NCBI RefSeq assembly: GCF_008365295.1
Contig: NZ_CP043505.1
Coordinates: forward strand, 248,001-312,000
Length of the DNA stretch: 64,000 nt
Source: Agromyces intestinalis
Lineage (GTDB): Bacteria; Actinomycetota; Actinomycetes; Actinomycetales; Microbacteriaceae
Reading direction: 5' to 3'
Shown here: positions 53,201-61,052 of the stretch, one piece after another
Numbering within the stretch: the first letter of the stretch is position 1
Layout: each line of letters opens with the position of its first letter
The notes under the pieces: generated by a model
What the model was told of the DNA's origin: nothing
The model's input: only the letters and a program-made list of their open reading frames with translations
The model's database searches: none
Position numbers and translations under genes: made by a program

Positions 53201-53746
53201 ATGACCGCACCTGGTGAGATCACTCGAGTCCCCGGCACCGAGACCGCGGTGCTGGCCGGAGGGTGTTTCTGGGGCGTCGAGGACCTGATCCGCAAGCAGC
53301 CCGGCGTGCTGGACACGCGGGTCGGCTACACCGGCGGACAGAACGCGGACGCCACCTACCGCAACCACCCCGGGCACGCCGAGGCCGTCGAGATCGTGTA
53401 CGACCCCGCGAAGACGAGCTACCGCGACATCCTGGAGTTCTTCTTCCAGATCCACGACCCGACGACGCTGAACCGGCAGGGCAACGACATCGGCACGAGC
53501 TATCGCTCGGCGATCTTCCCGCTCTCGCCCGAGCAGGAGCAGGTCGCGCGCGACACCATCGCCGACGTTGACGCTTCGGGCCTGTGGCCCGGCGACGCCG
53601 TCACGACGATCGAGCCGGCCGGCCCGTTCTGGGAGGCCGAGCCCGAGCACCAGGACTACCTGGAGCGCATCCCGTGGGGCTACACCTGCCATTTCGTGCG
53701 GCCCGGGTGGAAGCTGCCCAAGCGCGAGGAGACGGCGAGCGCCTGA
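53201..53746 (+). CDS. msrA: Peptide methionine-S-sulfoxide reductase
   Basis: MsrA reduces the S epimer of methionine sulfoxide in proteins. The 181-residue protein has the catalytic motif [11 protein letters not shown] with the nucleophilic cysteine, [14 protein letters not shown], and [10 protein letters not shown]. The C-terminal CHF near residue 166 may provide a resolving cysteine. The ATG at 53201 follows GAGGAGG. TATCCT at 53174-53179 is a likely -10. A perfect 15-bp hairpin lies about 45 nt after the stop. Confidence 0.95.
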   Translation: MTAPGEITRVPGTETAVLAGGCFWGVEDLIRKQPGVLDTRVGYTGGQNADATYRNHPGHAEAVEIVYDPAKTSYRDILEFFFQIHDPTTLNRQGNDIGTSYRSAIFPLSPEQEQVARDTIADVDASGLWPGDAVTTIEPAGPFWEAEPEHQDYLERIPWGYTCHFVRPGWKLPKREETASA

Positions 53747-53791
53747 CGCAGGTCGTCTGATGCTCGTCGCCTGAGATCGCGACGAGATCGA

Positions 53792-53825
53792 CCGGATGCC
53801 CCGCGCGAGTGCGCGGGGCATCCGG
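53792..53825. repeat. Perfect 15-bp hairpin between msrA and the flavin reductase gene
   Basis: CCGGATGCCCCGCGC and GCGCGGGGCATCCGG form a perfect 15-bp stem around GAGT. It contains the GGATGCC/GGCATCC word on each arm. No T-run follows on either strand, yet its place after msrA suggests termination or mRNA protection. The next gene's -10 begins four bases after it. Confidence 0.65.
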
Positions 53826-53828
53826 ACG

Positions 53829-53834
53829 TACGGT
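53829..53834 (+). promoter_or_regulatory. -10 element of a leaderless flavin reductase transcript
   Basis: TACGGT lies six bases before the ATG at 53841; GGAG within the gap could also act weakly as a ribosome site. Confidence 0.45.
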
Positions 53835-53840
53835 GGAGTG

Positions 53841-54320
53841 ATGAGCGACCTCATCGCCGACTTCAAGACGGCCTTCCGCACCCACCCCGCCGGCATCGCG
53901 CTCGTGACCGCGGCGACGGCGACCGGCCCGGTCGGGCTGACCGCGTCGAGCGTGGCGTCGGTCGCGCTCGATCCGACCTCGCTCGTGTTCTCGGTGACTC
54001 GCGCCACCGGAACGGCGGGCGCGCTGCTCGGCGCGCACTCGCTCGTGGTGCACTTCCTCGGCACCCAGCACGAGGACCTCGCACGCGCCTTCTCCACGAG
54101 CGGGGGCCCGCGGTTCACGCCAGAGCAGCCGTGGGAACGCCTGCCGAGCGGCGAGCCGTTCCTGCCGGATGCGCGGGCCGCGATGCGGGCGGTGCCGACG
54201 CTGGTGGTGCCGGTGGGCTCGTCGTCGCTGATCGTCGCCGAGGTGGTCGACGTGCGCCTGGGACCGGATGCTCCGCCGCTGGTGTGGCACGAGACGCGGT
54301 TCCGCACGCTGACGGACTGA
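53841..54320 (+). CDS. Flavin reductase-like (FMN-binding split barrel) protein
   Basis: This 159-residue protein has the flavin-reductase domain pattern: HPAGIALVTAATATGPVGLTASSVASVALDPTSLVFSV near the start, and a long strand near the C-terminus with VVDVRLGPDAPPLVWH. Members reduce FMN or FAD with NAD(P)H, often for a partner monooxygenase. No such partner is adjacent, though a luciferase-like gene lies 9 kb away. The frame is open before 53841, but the ATG fits the domain and promoter. Confidence 0.87.
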   Translation: MSDLIADFKTAFRTHPAGIALVTAATATGPVGLTASSVASVALDPTSLVFSVTRATGTAGALLGAHSLVVHFLGTQHEDLARAFSTSGGPRFTPEQPWERLPSGEPFLPDARAAMRAVPTLVVPVGSSSLIVAEVVDVRLGPDAPPLVWHETRFRTLTD

Positions 54321-54356
54321 GACACGCGGCCTGGGCGGCCGGCGCCGCCGACCGGA

Positions 54357-54950
54357 TCAGGACCGAGTGGCTGCGGCCCGCTGCTGGGCACGGTAGGCGC
54401 GCGTGCGGACCCGATTCTGGCAGGTGAGCGAGCAGAACCGCCGACGGCCGGCGGGCGACGCGTCGACGTAGACGTCCGCGCAGGCGTCGCCCTCGCAGAT
54501 GCCGAGCCGGTCGGCATCGGGTTCGTCGCGAAGCCAGTCGACCAGCGCGACCACGGCGGAGCCGAGCACCCGGGTCGAGCCCGACGCGTCGCCCGCCTGC
54601 CGCCACGCCGCGTGGACGAGTGCGAGCTCGGAGGTTTCGCCGCCCGCCTCGAGACGCAGCGCGAGCGCCGCATCGTCGACGAGCTCGTTGAGCAGCGCCG
54701 CCGTCGATGCCGCGTCGGCGGCCGCGAAGACGGGATGCAGCCGATCGGCCGCCGCGACGAGGTCGCCCTCGGCGTGCGGGGATCCGACGGCTCGGAGCGC
54801 CGGATGCGCGGCGATGAACTCGGCGAGGGTCGGGTACGCTTCGTCGGACTCCCCCGCGACCGCCCGAGGCACGGTTCCCCATTCGTTGACGAGGTCGACC
54901 ACGAGGTCGATCGGGAACGCCTCGACGGTTCGGCTCACGTCCTGCGCCAT
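54357..54950 (-). CDS. CGNR zinc-finger / ABATE-domain putative regulator
   Basis: The 197-residue protein has an N-terminal ABATE-like helical domain (FPIDLVVDLVNEWGTV) and a C-terminal CGNR-type zinc finger: ICEGDACADVYVD followed by RRRFCSLTCQNRVRTRAYR, where CGNR is replaced by CQNR. Such proteins are treated as stress-related transcription regulators on the basis of the finger. The ATG at 54950 follows AAGGGAG. It lies 89 nt downstream of the LysE gene on the same strand and may be cotranscribed with it. Confidence 0.87.
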   Translation of the reverse strand: MAQDVSRTVEAFPIDLVVDLVNEWGTVPRAVAGESDEAYPTLAEFIAAHPALRAVGSPHAEGDLVAAADRLHPVFAAADAASTAALLNELVDDAALALRLEAGGETSELALVHAAWRQAGDASGSTRVLGSAVVALVDWLRDEPDADRLGICEGDACADVYVDASPAGRRRFCSLTCQNRVRTRAYRAQQRAAATRS

Positions 54951-55039
54951 CGGCTCGGCTCCCTTCTGCGACACGCCACCGTCACGCATGAACAGCATAC
55001 GACGCGTGACCGAGGCTGTGTTCGAGGTCGGCCGGATCG

Positions 55040-55699
55040 TCAGACCGGCCCCGGCACGGCGACGGTGTCGACCACGATCGACCCCACGATGACGCCGGCG
55101 AGGCTGAGGAGGATGACGCCGTTCGCCGTCGCAATGGCCGCGCGGCGGGTGCCGCGGGCATCAAGGTAGTCGTGCAGGGCGCCGCCCAGCAGTGCGTACG
55201 CGCTGTCGACGATGAACCCGACCGCGACGAACGAGAGCCCGAGCAGCAGCAGCTGGCCGGCGGCCGGACCTGCGTCGGCGTCGACGAACTGCGGCAGGAA
55301 CGCGAGGAAGAAGAGCACGATCTTCGGGTTCGTGAGGTTCACGAGGGCGGCGCGCCAGAACACCCGACCGCCCGGTGTCGCCGACAACTCCTCTGATCCG
55401 GCACGGGCTCGCCGGGCAGCGCGAAGCGCACCGGCGCCGAGAACGACGAGGTACGCCGCGCCCACCGCCCTGATCGCGATGAGCGCTGCGGGTGCTGCGG
55501 CGAGCACGACGCCGAGGCCGGTCGTCGCGACGAGGGTGTGCACGCCCATCGACGCGGCCATGCCCGCGGCCGCGATCAGCCCCGCCACCCGGCCGTCGCG
55601 GAGGGCGACCGCGCCGAGATAGACGTGGTCGGGCCCGGGCAGCACGGTGACGGTGAACACGACCGCCAGGAACACCAGGTATGCGTCGAGGTCGAGCAT
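55040..55699 (-). CDS. LysE/RhtB-family amino-acid exporter
   Basis: This 219-residue inner-membrane protein has five to six spans and the family start MLDLDAYLVFLAVVFTVTVLPGPDHVYLGAVALRDGR, with VNLTNPKIVLFFLAFLPQFV in the middle. It probably exports amino acids or similar small metabolites; substrate is not evident. An earlier ATG (55720) exists but the ATG at 55699 is the family start. An inverted repeat sits just upstream. Confidence 0.9.
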   Translation of the reverse strand: MLDLDAYLVFLAVVFTVTVLPGPDHVYLGAVALRDGRVAGLIAAAGMAASMGVHTLVATTGLGVVLAAAPAALIAIRAVGAAYLVVLGAGALRAARRARAGSEELSATPGGRVFWRAALVNLTNPKIVLFFLAFLPQFVDADAGPAAGQLLLLGLSFVAVGFIVDSAYALLGGALHDYLDARGTRRAAIATANGVILLSLAGVIVGSIVVDTVAVPGPV

Positions 55700-55725
55700 G
55701 CGTCCGTCCCGTCTCATCAAATGTC

Positions 55726-55749
55726 ACGCATGGATGACAATTCATGCGT
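55726..55749. promoter_or_regulatory. Inverted repeat upstream of lysE-like gene
   Basis: ACGCATG and CATGCGT form a perfect 7-bp inverted repeat with a 10-base spacer, about 30-50 nt upstream of the exporter start and just downstream of a TATGAT box (55764-55769, minus). GTGAC occurs on both flanks. This could be an operator for an unlinked regulator. Confidence 0.4.
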
Positions 55750-55839
55750 TGCACTGTCACGCGATCATAGCGTTTATGACGTTGCTTCGCCATGGTGTCG
55801 AACCGCGCGTCCTCACGGAGGTCGTCCGGGAGGCGTGGG

Positions 55840-57111
55840 TCAGGTTCGGTCGGAGGTGCGTCGCTCGGGCACCGGTGGACCGAGCCGCGGCCTGCGATGG
55901 CCGGTGTCGCCGGCGCCGACCCGATTGCTGCGCTCGGTGAGCGCGACCAGGTCGAGGTGCCGGTCGGCCGTCCAGCAGATGAGCCGCCCGCGCTGGTCCT
56001 TCGATCGCCCGAGGATCCCGGCGTCGGCGAGCTCGACGAGGGCCCGGTGGGCCGCCGCCGTCGACACGCCGTGCTGCATCGCGACGGACTCGACCGTGAG
56101 CACCGGTTCGGCAGCCAGGCCCACGAGGATGCGTCGCGCCACCGCGTCGCGCCGCGGCACGGCGGGCGTGCGCCCCGATGCGCGCCGGAACTCGACGAGC
56201 TCGTCGAAGACCTGTCCGTCGAGTCGCGCGAGCTCGTCGGCCAAGCGCACGGCGTTGCCGGCCGCGAGTTCGGCCGCCCGAGCGAAACCGAGCACCCAGT
56301 CGTCGAGCCGCGGCGGATCGGCGCGGAACGCGGTGAGGCCCGCGAGGTAGGCCGTGGTGTCGCCGGCGAACACCGTACTGATCGGGATGAGCACATTGCG
56401 CAGCGCGTCGGCTCGTCGGAGAACGGTGTGGATGAGCGCGCGGCCGGTGCGGCCGTTGCCGTCGATGAACGGGTGGATCGTCTCGAACTGCGCGTGCGCG
56501 ATGGCGGCCCGCACGATCGGATTGCCGTCGGTCGCGGTGACGAACCGAGCGAGGTCGTCGACGAGGCGGCGCACCTCGGTCTCGGGCGGCGGCACGAAGT
56601 CGGCGCGCAGCGGGCTCCACCCCGGCCCGCCGACCCAGTTCTGCTCGGTGCGCAGGCCGGGCGCGAGGGTGGGCTCGATGACGTGCTGCAGGTGCTCGAG
56701 GTCGGCCGTCGTGATGGTGCGGCCGGGCTCGGCGAGCGCGTCGATCGCCTCCTCGGTGGCGCGGACGTTGCCCACGACATCGAGCGCGACGCGGCTGCCG
56801 TGCTCGAGGAGCTCGGCGATCGCGAGCTTCTTCGGGGTGATGCGGTTGCCCTCGATCCACGACGACGAGATGCTCTCGCTGCGGACCAGGAGGTGGTTCA
56901 GATATCCCCCGCCGGCGCCGATGCGCTCGTCGGCCCGGGCCAGCACGGCGAGCGCATCTTCGGCCGCCTGTCGCGCCTCGTCGCCGATGGGCGGCAGGTG
57001 GTCGCCGAGCTCGTCGGGCACGTACGCGCGGTATCGGCCGGGAGCGCGGTCGCGGCGGCTGAGGCCTGCGGCGTCGTGCGGATGCCACAGCAGGTCGACG
57101 GAGTGGGCCAT
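55840..57111 (-). CDS. Class II Fic protein with C-terminal winged helix
   Basis: Fic proteins transfer AMP or another nucleotide part onto target proteins. The 423-residue protein has the core motif HPFIDGNGRTGRAL (HPFxxGNGRxxR), with the catalytic histidine and anion-binding loop. The N-terminal inhibitory helix motif (S/T)xxxE(G/N) appears as SSWIEGN, making it an auto-inhibited class II enzyme. A C-terminal winged-helix region (about 330-395, VARRILVGLAAEPVLTVESVAMQHGVSTAAAHRALVEL) suggests DNA binding. GGAGG precedes the ATG at 57111. A dyad in its promoter may be its own target. Confidence 0.92.
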   Translation of the reverse strand: MAHSVDLLWHPHDAAGLSRRDRAPGRYRAYVPDELGDHLPPIGDEARQAAEDALAVLARADERIGAGGGYLNHLLVRSESISSSWIEGNRITPKKLAIAELLEHGSRVALDVVGNVRATEEAIDALAEPGRTITTADLEHLQHVIEPTLAPGLRTEQNWVGGPGWSPLRADFVPPPETEVRRLVDDLARFVTATDGNPIVRAAIAHAQFETIHPFIDGNGRTGRALIHTVLRRADALRNVLIPISTVFAGDTTAYLAGLTAFRADPPRLDDWVLGFARAAELAAGNAVRLADELARLDGQVFDELVEFRRASGRTPAVPRRDAVARRILVGLAAEPVLTVESVAMQHGVSTAAAHRALVELADAGILGRSKDQRGRLICWTADRHLDLVALTERSNRVGAGDTGHRRPRLGPPVPERRTSDRT

Positions 57112-57142
57112 GGCGCCTCCGAACGTCGATAGGGGCGGGTTC

Positions 57143-57173
57143 AAATCAACTTTAGCTGATCGAAAGGTGATTT
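57143..57173 (-). promoter_or_regulatory. AT-rich dyad over the fic promoter
   Basis: AAATCAACTTT (57143-57153) and AAAGGTGATTT (57163-57173) pair at 10 of 11 positions. On the minus strand, TAAAGT within the first arm (57149-57154) is a likely -10 about 38 nt before the fic start. The stretch is clearly more AT-rich than its surroundings. Confidence 0.55.
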
Positions 57174-57190
57174 GCTTGTCTCGGCTCAGA

Positions 57191-57775
57191 TCATTCGGCG
57201 AGCGCCGCGGCCACGAGCCGGCGCAGCTCGGGGACGAGTTCGGCCTCGAACCACGGGTTCCGCAGGTGCCAACCCACGTTGAGCGGCGACGGATGCACGA
57301 TGGGCACGACGGCCGGAGCGTACGCTCGCCAGGCGCGCACCGTGTCGGTGAGGGTGGCGCCGCGCCGGTCGCCCAGCCGCTCACGCTGGGCGTACGCGCC
57401 GACGAGCACGGTCAGTCGCGGCCGCAGTTCGGCGAGGATGCGCGGATGCCACGCTGCCGCGATGCCCCGGCGCGGCGGCAGGTCGCCCGAAGCGCCCTTG
57501 CCGGGGTAATAGAAGTCCATCGGCACGATCGCGAACTTCGCCGGGTCGTCGAAATCCGCGCGGGTGACGCCGAGCCAGTCGAGCAGCCGCACCCCGCTCG
57601 CGTCGTTGAACGGGACGCCGCTCTCCTGCGCGCGTCGCCCGGGGGCCTGGCTCATGATCAGCACGCGCGACTCGGGCGAACCCGTGATGAGCGGGCGCCA
57701 CCCGAGGGCCGTGTACTCGGCGTTGACCGGGTCGGCGGCGATCTCGTCGCGGAGCCGCTCGAAGGGGTCGCTCAT
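57191..57775 (-). CDS. Uracil-DNA glycosylase superfamily protein
   Basis: The 194-residue protein has the UDG-fold motif SQAPGRRAQESGVPFNDASG, in place of GxAPG...PF, and a C-terminal HPSPLN motif, so it probably removes uracil or a related damaged base from DNA. The family within the superfamily cannot be assigned; there is no obvious Fe-S cluster cysteine set. The ATG overlaps the stop of a 70-residue membrane protein gene (ATGA), and fic follows downstream. Confidence 0.85.
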   Translation of the reverse strand: MSDPFERLRDEIAADPVNAEYTALGWRPLITGSPESRVLIMSQAPGRRAQESGVPFNDASGVRLLDWLGVTRADFDDPAKFAIVPMDFYYPGKGASGDLPPRRGIAAAWHPRILAELRPRLTVLVGAYAQRERLGDRRGATLTDTVRAWRAYAPAVVPIVHPSPLNVGWHLRNPWFEAELVPELRRLVAAALAE

Positions 57776-57984
57776 CTGCGGTCGGGCTCGTCGCCGGGAG
57801 GTCGGCCGGCGGACGGCGGCTCACCCGAGGCATCCGAAGTCTGATCGGCGACGGCCGCCCGCTCCCGCGCCACCCGCCGGCGATACGCGACCCTGCTCGC
57901 GACGCCCCAACCGACGAGCACGATCGCCAGCGCGCCGAGCACGAGCCATCCGCTCGCATCGATGTCGGAAAGCGCGAAGAGCAT
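57772..57984 (-). CDS. Small single-span membrane protein
   Basis: This 70-residue hypothetical protein has one hydrophobic span (about 10-32, WLVLGALAIVLVGWGVASRV) followed by a basic segment (YRRRVARERAAV) and a polar Pro/Ser/Gly tail, so the tail is probably cytoplasmic. I do not recognise a family. It starts with ATG at 57984, has a leaderless-type TACGCT box, and is translationally coupled to the uracil-DNA glycosylase gene. Confidence 0.7.
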   Translation of the reverse strand: MLFALSDIDASGWLVLGALAIVLVGWGVASRVAYRRRVARERAAVADQTSDASGEPPSAGRPPGDEPDRR

Positions 57985-57990
57985 GCCGCA

Positions 57991-57996
57991 AGCGTA
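57991..57996 (-). promoter_or_regulatory. -10 element of a leaderless transcript for the 70-residue protein and UDG
   Basis: On the minus strand TACGCT lies six bases before the ATG at 57984. Confidence 0.55.
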
Positions 57997-58023
57997 GTGC
58001 TCAGCCTCGGACCGGCCCCGATC

Positions 58024-58029
58024 TAGACT
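58024..58029 (+). promoter_or_regulatory. -10 element of a leaderless DUF2207 transcript
   Basis: TAGACT lies seven bases before the GTG at 58037. It is back to back with the divergent leaderless promoter at 57991-57996. Confidence 0.55.
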
Positions 58030-58036
58030 CGGGCGG

Positions 58037-61000
58037 GTGAGCCCCCGCCACCCGAACGACGAGGTCCCCGCGCGCATCCCCTCCGACGAACCCGACGCCA
58101 CCGACGACGACCTGCCCGCGCCACCCGACTCCATCCCCGACGATCGCCCGCGCCACACCCCGCTCTGGGCGCTCCTGTCCCGGTGGCTCCTCCAGCTCGA
58201 AGCGTGGCTCCGCTCGCACGGCGGCATACCGCTGCGCCGGGGCATCCGGGTGTTCTGGACCCTCGTCGCCGCAGCCGGTGTCGTCCTGCTCGTCGGGCCG
58301 GTCATCAACCCGCCCCTCACGCTCGAGGACATCACCTCGTCGGCGTCGACGGCGACCGAAGACTGGATCGCGCGTGAATTCGCGGCGGACTACGACCTCA
58401 CCCGCGACGAGGCGGGCGGTCTGCGCGCCGCGGTCGAGGAGCGCATCACGGCGCACTTCCCCGACGACGTCGACCGCACTGGCATCAGACGCGTGCTCGC
58501 GACCCAGTACCAGGGGCACGCGCTCGAGCCCGAACGCATCACGGCGACCCTCGACGGGGAGGCGATCGACGTCGAGCAGGCCGCGGGCGCGACGCGGCTG
58601 ACGCTCACCCTCGACGCCGGCGAGCGGCTCGACGGCGATCACGAGTTCGTGCTGCGGTACGAGTTGCGCGACCTCGCGTACGAGGCCGTCGACGAGGCAT
58701 CCGGCACGCAGGTCGACCTGCTCGAGTGGGATGTGTTCGGTCCGTCGTGGCCCCAGGCGTTCAGCGGACTGGATGTCAGCGTGACGCTGCCCGAGGACGT
58801 CGACGACCGGCTCATCCGACAGCCGCGCGGGGCCCTCGCCTGGACGCTGATCGGCGGCGGAGAATGGCTCGAGCCCGAGGACGACAGCCCCGCGGGCACG
58901 GTGACGTACCGACTCACGAACGACCAGAACATCCCGCCGCACGCGAACGCCTGGTTCACGATGTCGTTCGAGCGGCGCACGTTCGCGATGCCGGGCCCGT
59001 CGCCGCTCTTCCTCACGCAGACCTTCGGGCCGCTGCTGCCGCTCGCGTTCCTCACGATCGTGCTGCTGCTCGCGCTCGCGGCGCGTGCGGTCGCGTGGGG
59101 CGACGCGCGCGGACGGCCGTGGATCGTGGCGCGGCACGATCCTCCGGGGGTCGCACCCGTCGCCGCCGCGCACGTGCTCGGCGCACCCCGCGCGGTCGCC
59201 CTCGCGGATGCCCTCGCGGCGATCCCGCGGCGCGGTCCGGCGAGCGCCGGAGACGAGCAGCGCCTCGACGCCGCACGCGCCGCGCGCCGCGCCGGAAGGC
59301 TGGGCGACCTACCGCGCGCGCTCGGACGCTACTGGTCGCGCGGCGCCCGCCGCGCGCAGATCGACCAGGGCTGGCGGCGGGTGCCGCGCGGGTTCGTGCG
59401 CGACCTGTTCCTCGCCGCACCGCCCGCGCTCGTGCTCGTGCAGTGGGGGCTGGTGCGCCAGCTCTCGCACCAGGCGAAGCTCGCGATCGTCTGGTGGCCG
59501 GCGGCGTTCGTCATCGTCTCGACGGTGATCGCGGCCGTCGTCGTCTGGATCGCGTGGTCGACGCGCCCGCTCACCCGCCGCGGGGCGCTCCTCAAGCAGC
59601 ACCTCCGCGGTATCGGCGTCTTCGCCGAACGCACGCAGCTGCTCGACCGGGGCCCGTCGCGCGACCTCGCGCTCCCGTACGCGGTGCTCGTGGCACCGGC
59701 TCGCGAGGCCGGGCGACGCGTGGCCGCGATGCTCGACGCCGAGCTCGACGGGCGCGCACGCGTGCACGGGTGGCGAACCCCGACCTACCTGAGCTGGACG
59801 AGGCTGCTCGTGATCGGGGCATCCGTGCTGCTCGTTCCGGCCGCGATCGCGATGGTCGCGACCGTGCCCAACCCCTACGAGCGCGGACTCACCTACCGGG
59901 CGTACGAGGGCGACGTGCCCGGATCGCTCTGGGTCGAGGCGAATTCGGCCGAGCTCGGCGCCGAGCTCGCGCGCACCGCCGACGGACGCGCCGAGATCCG
60001 CGTGATCGAGCGCATGAGCGTCACCTTCGACGACTCGAGCTCACGCGTGCCGCAGCTGGCCGATCAGTGGCGCAACGTCGTCGACGGCCAGCAGCTCGAC
60101 GTCCGCGTGGACTCGGTGCGCATCGACGGCGAGGCGGTGCCGTTCGCGACCGAACAGGACCGCGACACGCTGCTCATGCGCACGACGATGACCGACGTGT
60201 TGGCGGGCACGTTCGACACGGTCATCGAGTACACGATCGGCTCGGCCGCCGTCGCGACCGTCGATCGCGACGGCGACGTCGTCGACCGGGTGCGCTGGGT
60301 CGCGCTCCTGGAGGGCTGGGACTCCGCGCAGCTCTTCCCGACTTGGGACCATGCGATCGAACCGCTGCACGTGGAGTTCCGCCTGTCGGAGGAGCTCGCC
60401 GGGCTCGCCACCTCGGCGGGGTGGATCACCCGCGACACCGACACCGGCGAGCACCCGCGCGACTGGGCTGAGGCGGTGGTGCCGTTCGGCTCCCTCGCCG
60501 ACGAGGCGGACCCCGACCGGTACGCGGGAACCGCGGAGTCGACGGATGCCTCGGGCGGCATGCGCTCGTACGGGCTCGAGCTGCACGACAGCGACTACGG
60601 GTACCCGTTCGCGCTCACCGTCGACGACCTCGGCGTCGCGCTCGACTTCCCGCAGGGCACGTTCACCGGCCCCGACGACGTGGCACGGGGGTCCGCCGCG
60701 GCCCGCCAGGCGTTCCCGTTCGCGACGAACCTGACGCTCGCGCTGCTCGCGATTACCGTGGCCGGCGCCGGAATCCTCGGCCGTCGGCAGCACTGGGCCA
60801 CGCGACCAGGACCCGGCCGAGACCTGGTGCGGTGGTTCGCGCCGTTGTCGGCACTGGCCTCGACGATCCTGTTCTTCTGGCTGTGCGGCGACATGGTGCC
60901 CGACCATCCGGTGCTGCCGGCGCTCGGATTCCCGACGCTCGCGGCCGTGGTGCTCGCGGTGTGGGCGCTCATCGCGACTCGGCGGCGGCCCGCGGGGTGA
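58037..61000 (+). CDS. Large DUF2207 membrane protein with two ectodomains
   Basis: The 987-residue protein has an acidic N-terminal tail and a membrane span near 75-95. A first extracellular beta-rich domain (about 100-315, with FVLRYELRDLAYEAV and LEWDVFGPSWPQ) resembles DUF2207. A span near 330-350, an Arg-rich cytoplasmic stretch, two or three spans near 460-515 and another near 590-610 follow. A second DUF2207-like ectodomain (about 615-890, with FDTVIEYTIGSAAV and VRWVALLEGWDSAQLFP) and terminal spans complete it. Usual family members have one ectodomain. Function unknown. Confidence 0.82.
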   Translation: MSPRHPNDEVPARIPSDEPDATDDDLPAPPDSIPDDRPRHTPLWALLSRWLLQLEAWLRSHGGIPLRRGIRVFWTLVAAAGVVLLVGPVINPPLTLEDITSSASTATEDWIAREFAADYDLTRDEAGGLRAAVEERITAHFPDDVDRTGIRRVLATQYQGHALEPERITATLDGEAIDVEQAAGATRLTLTLDAGERLDGDHEFVLRYELRDLAYEAVDEASGTQVDLLEWDVFGPSWPQAFSGLDVSVTLPEDVDDRLIRQPRGALAWTLIGGGEWLEPEDDSPAGTVTYRLTNDQNIPPHANAWFTMSFERRTFAMPGPSPLFLTQTFGPLLPLAFLTIVLLLALAARAVAWGDARGRPWIVARHDPPGVAPVAAAHVLGAPRAVALADALAAIPRRGPASAGDEQRLDAARAARRAGRLGDLPRALGRYWSRGARRAQIDQGWRRVPRGFVRDLFLAAPPALVLVQWGLVRQLSHQAKLAIVWWPAAFVIVSTVIAAVVVWIAWSTRPLTRRGALLKQHLRGIGVFAERTQLLDRGPSRDLALPYAVLVAPAREAGRRVAAMLDAELDGRARVHGWRTPTYLSWTRLLVIGASVLLVPAAIAMVATVPNPYERGLTYRAYEGDVPGSLWVEANSAELGAELARTADGRAEIRVIERMSVTFDDSSSRVPQLADQWRNVVDGQQLDVRVDSVRIDGEAVPFATEQDRDTLLMRTTMTDVLAGTFDTVIEYTIGSAAVATVDRDGDVVDRVRWVALLEGWDSAQLFPTWDHAIEPLHVEFRLSEELAGLATSAGWITRDTDTGEHPRDWAEAVVPFGSLADEADPDRYAGTAESTDASGGMRSYGLELHDSDYGYPFALTVDDLGVALDFPQGTFTGPDDVARGSAAARQAFPFATNLTLALLAITVAGAGILGRRQHWATRPGPGRDLVRWFAPLSALASTILFFWLCGDMVPDHPVLPALGFPTLAAVVLAVWALIATRRRPAG

Positions 61001-61039
61001 TCGACGGTCGGCGGGCACGCTGGCCGGTCGGGAATCGGC

Positions 61040-61045
61040 TACCCT
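61040..61045 (+). promoter_or_regulatory. -10 element of a leaderless methyltransferase-like transcript
   Basis: TACCCT lies seven bases before the ATG at 61053. Confidence 0.55.
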
Positions 61046-61052
61046 GTCGCGC

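Noticed and set aside
55840..57984. Fic with UDG and the 70-residue gene as a toxin-antitoxin system
   Set aside because: The Fic protein carries its own inhibitory motif (class II), and the upstream genes have a separate promoter and no antitoxin-like fold.
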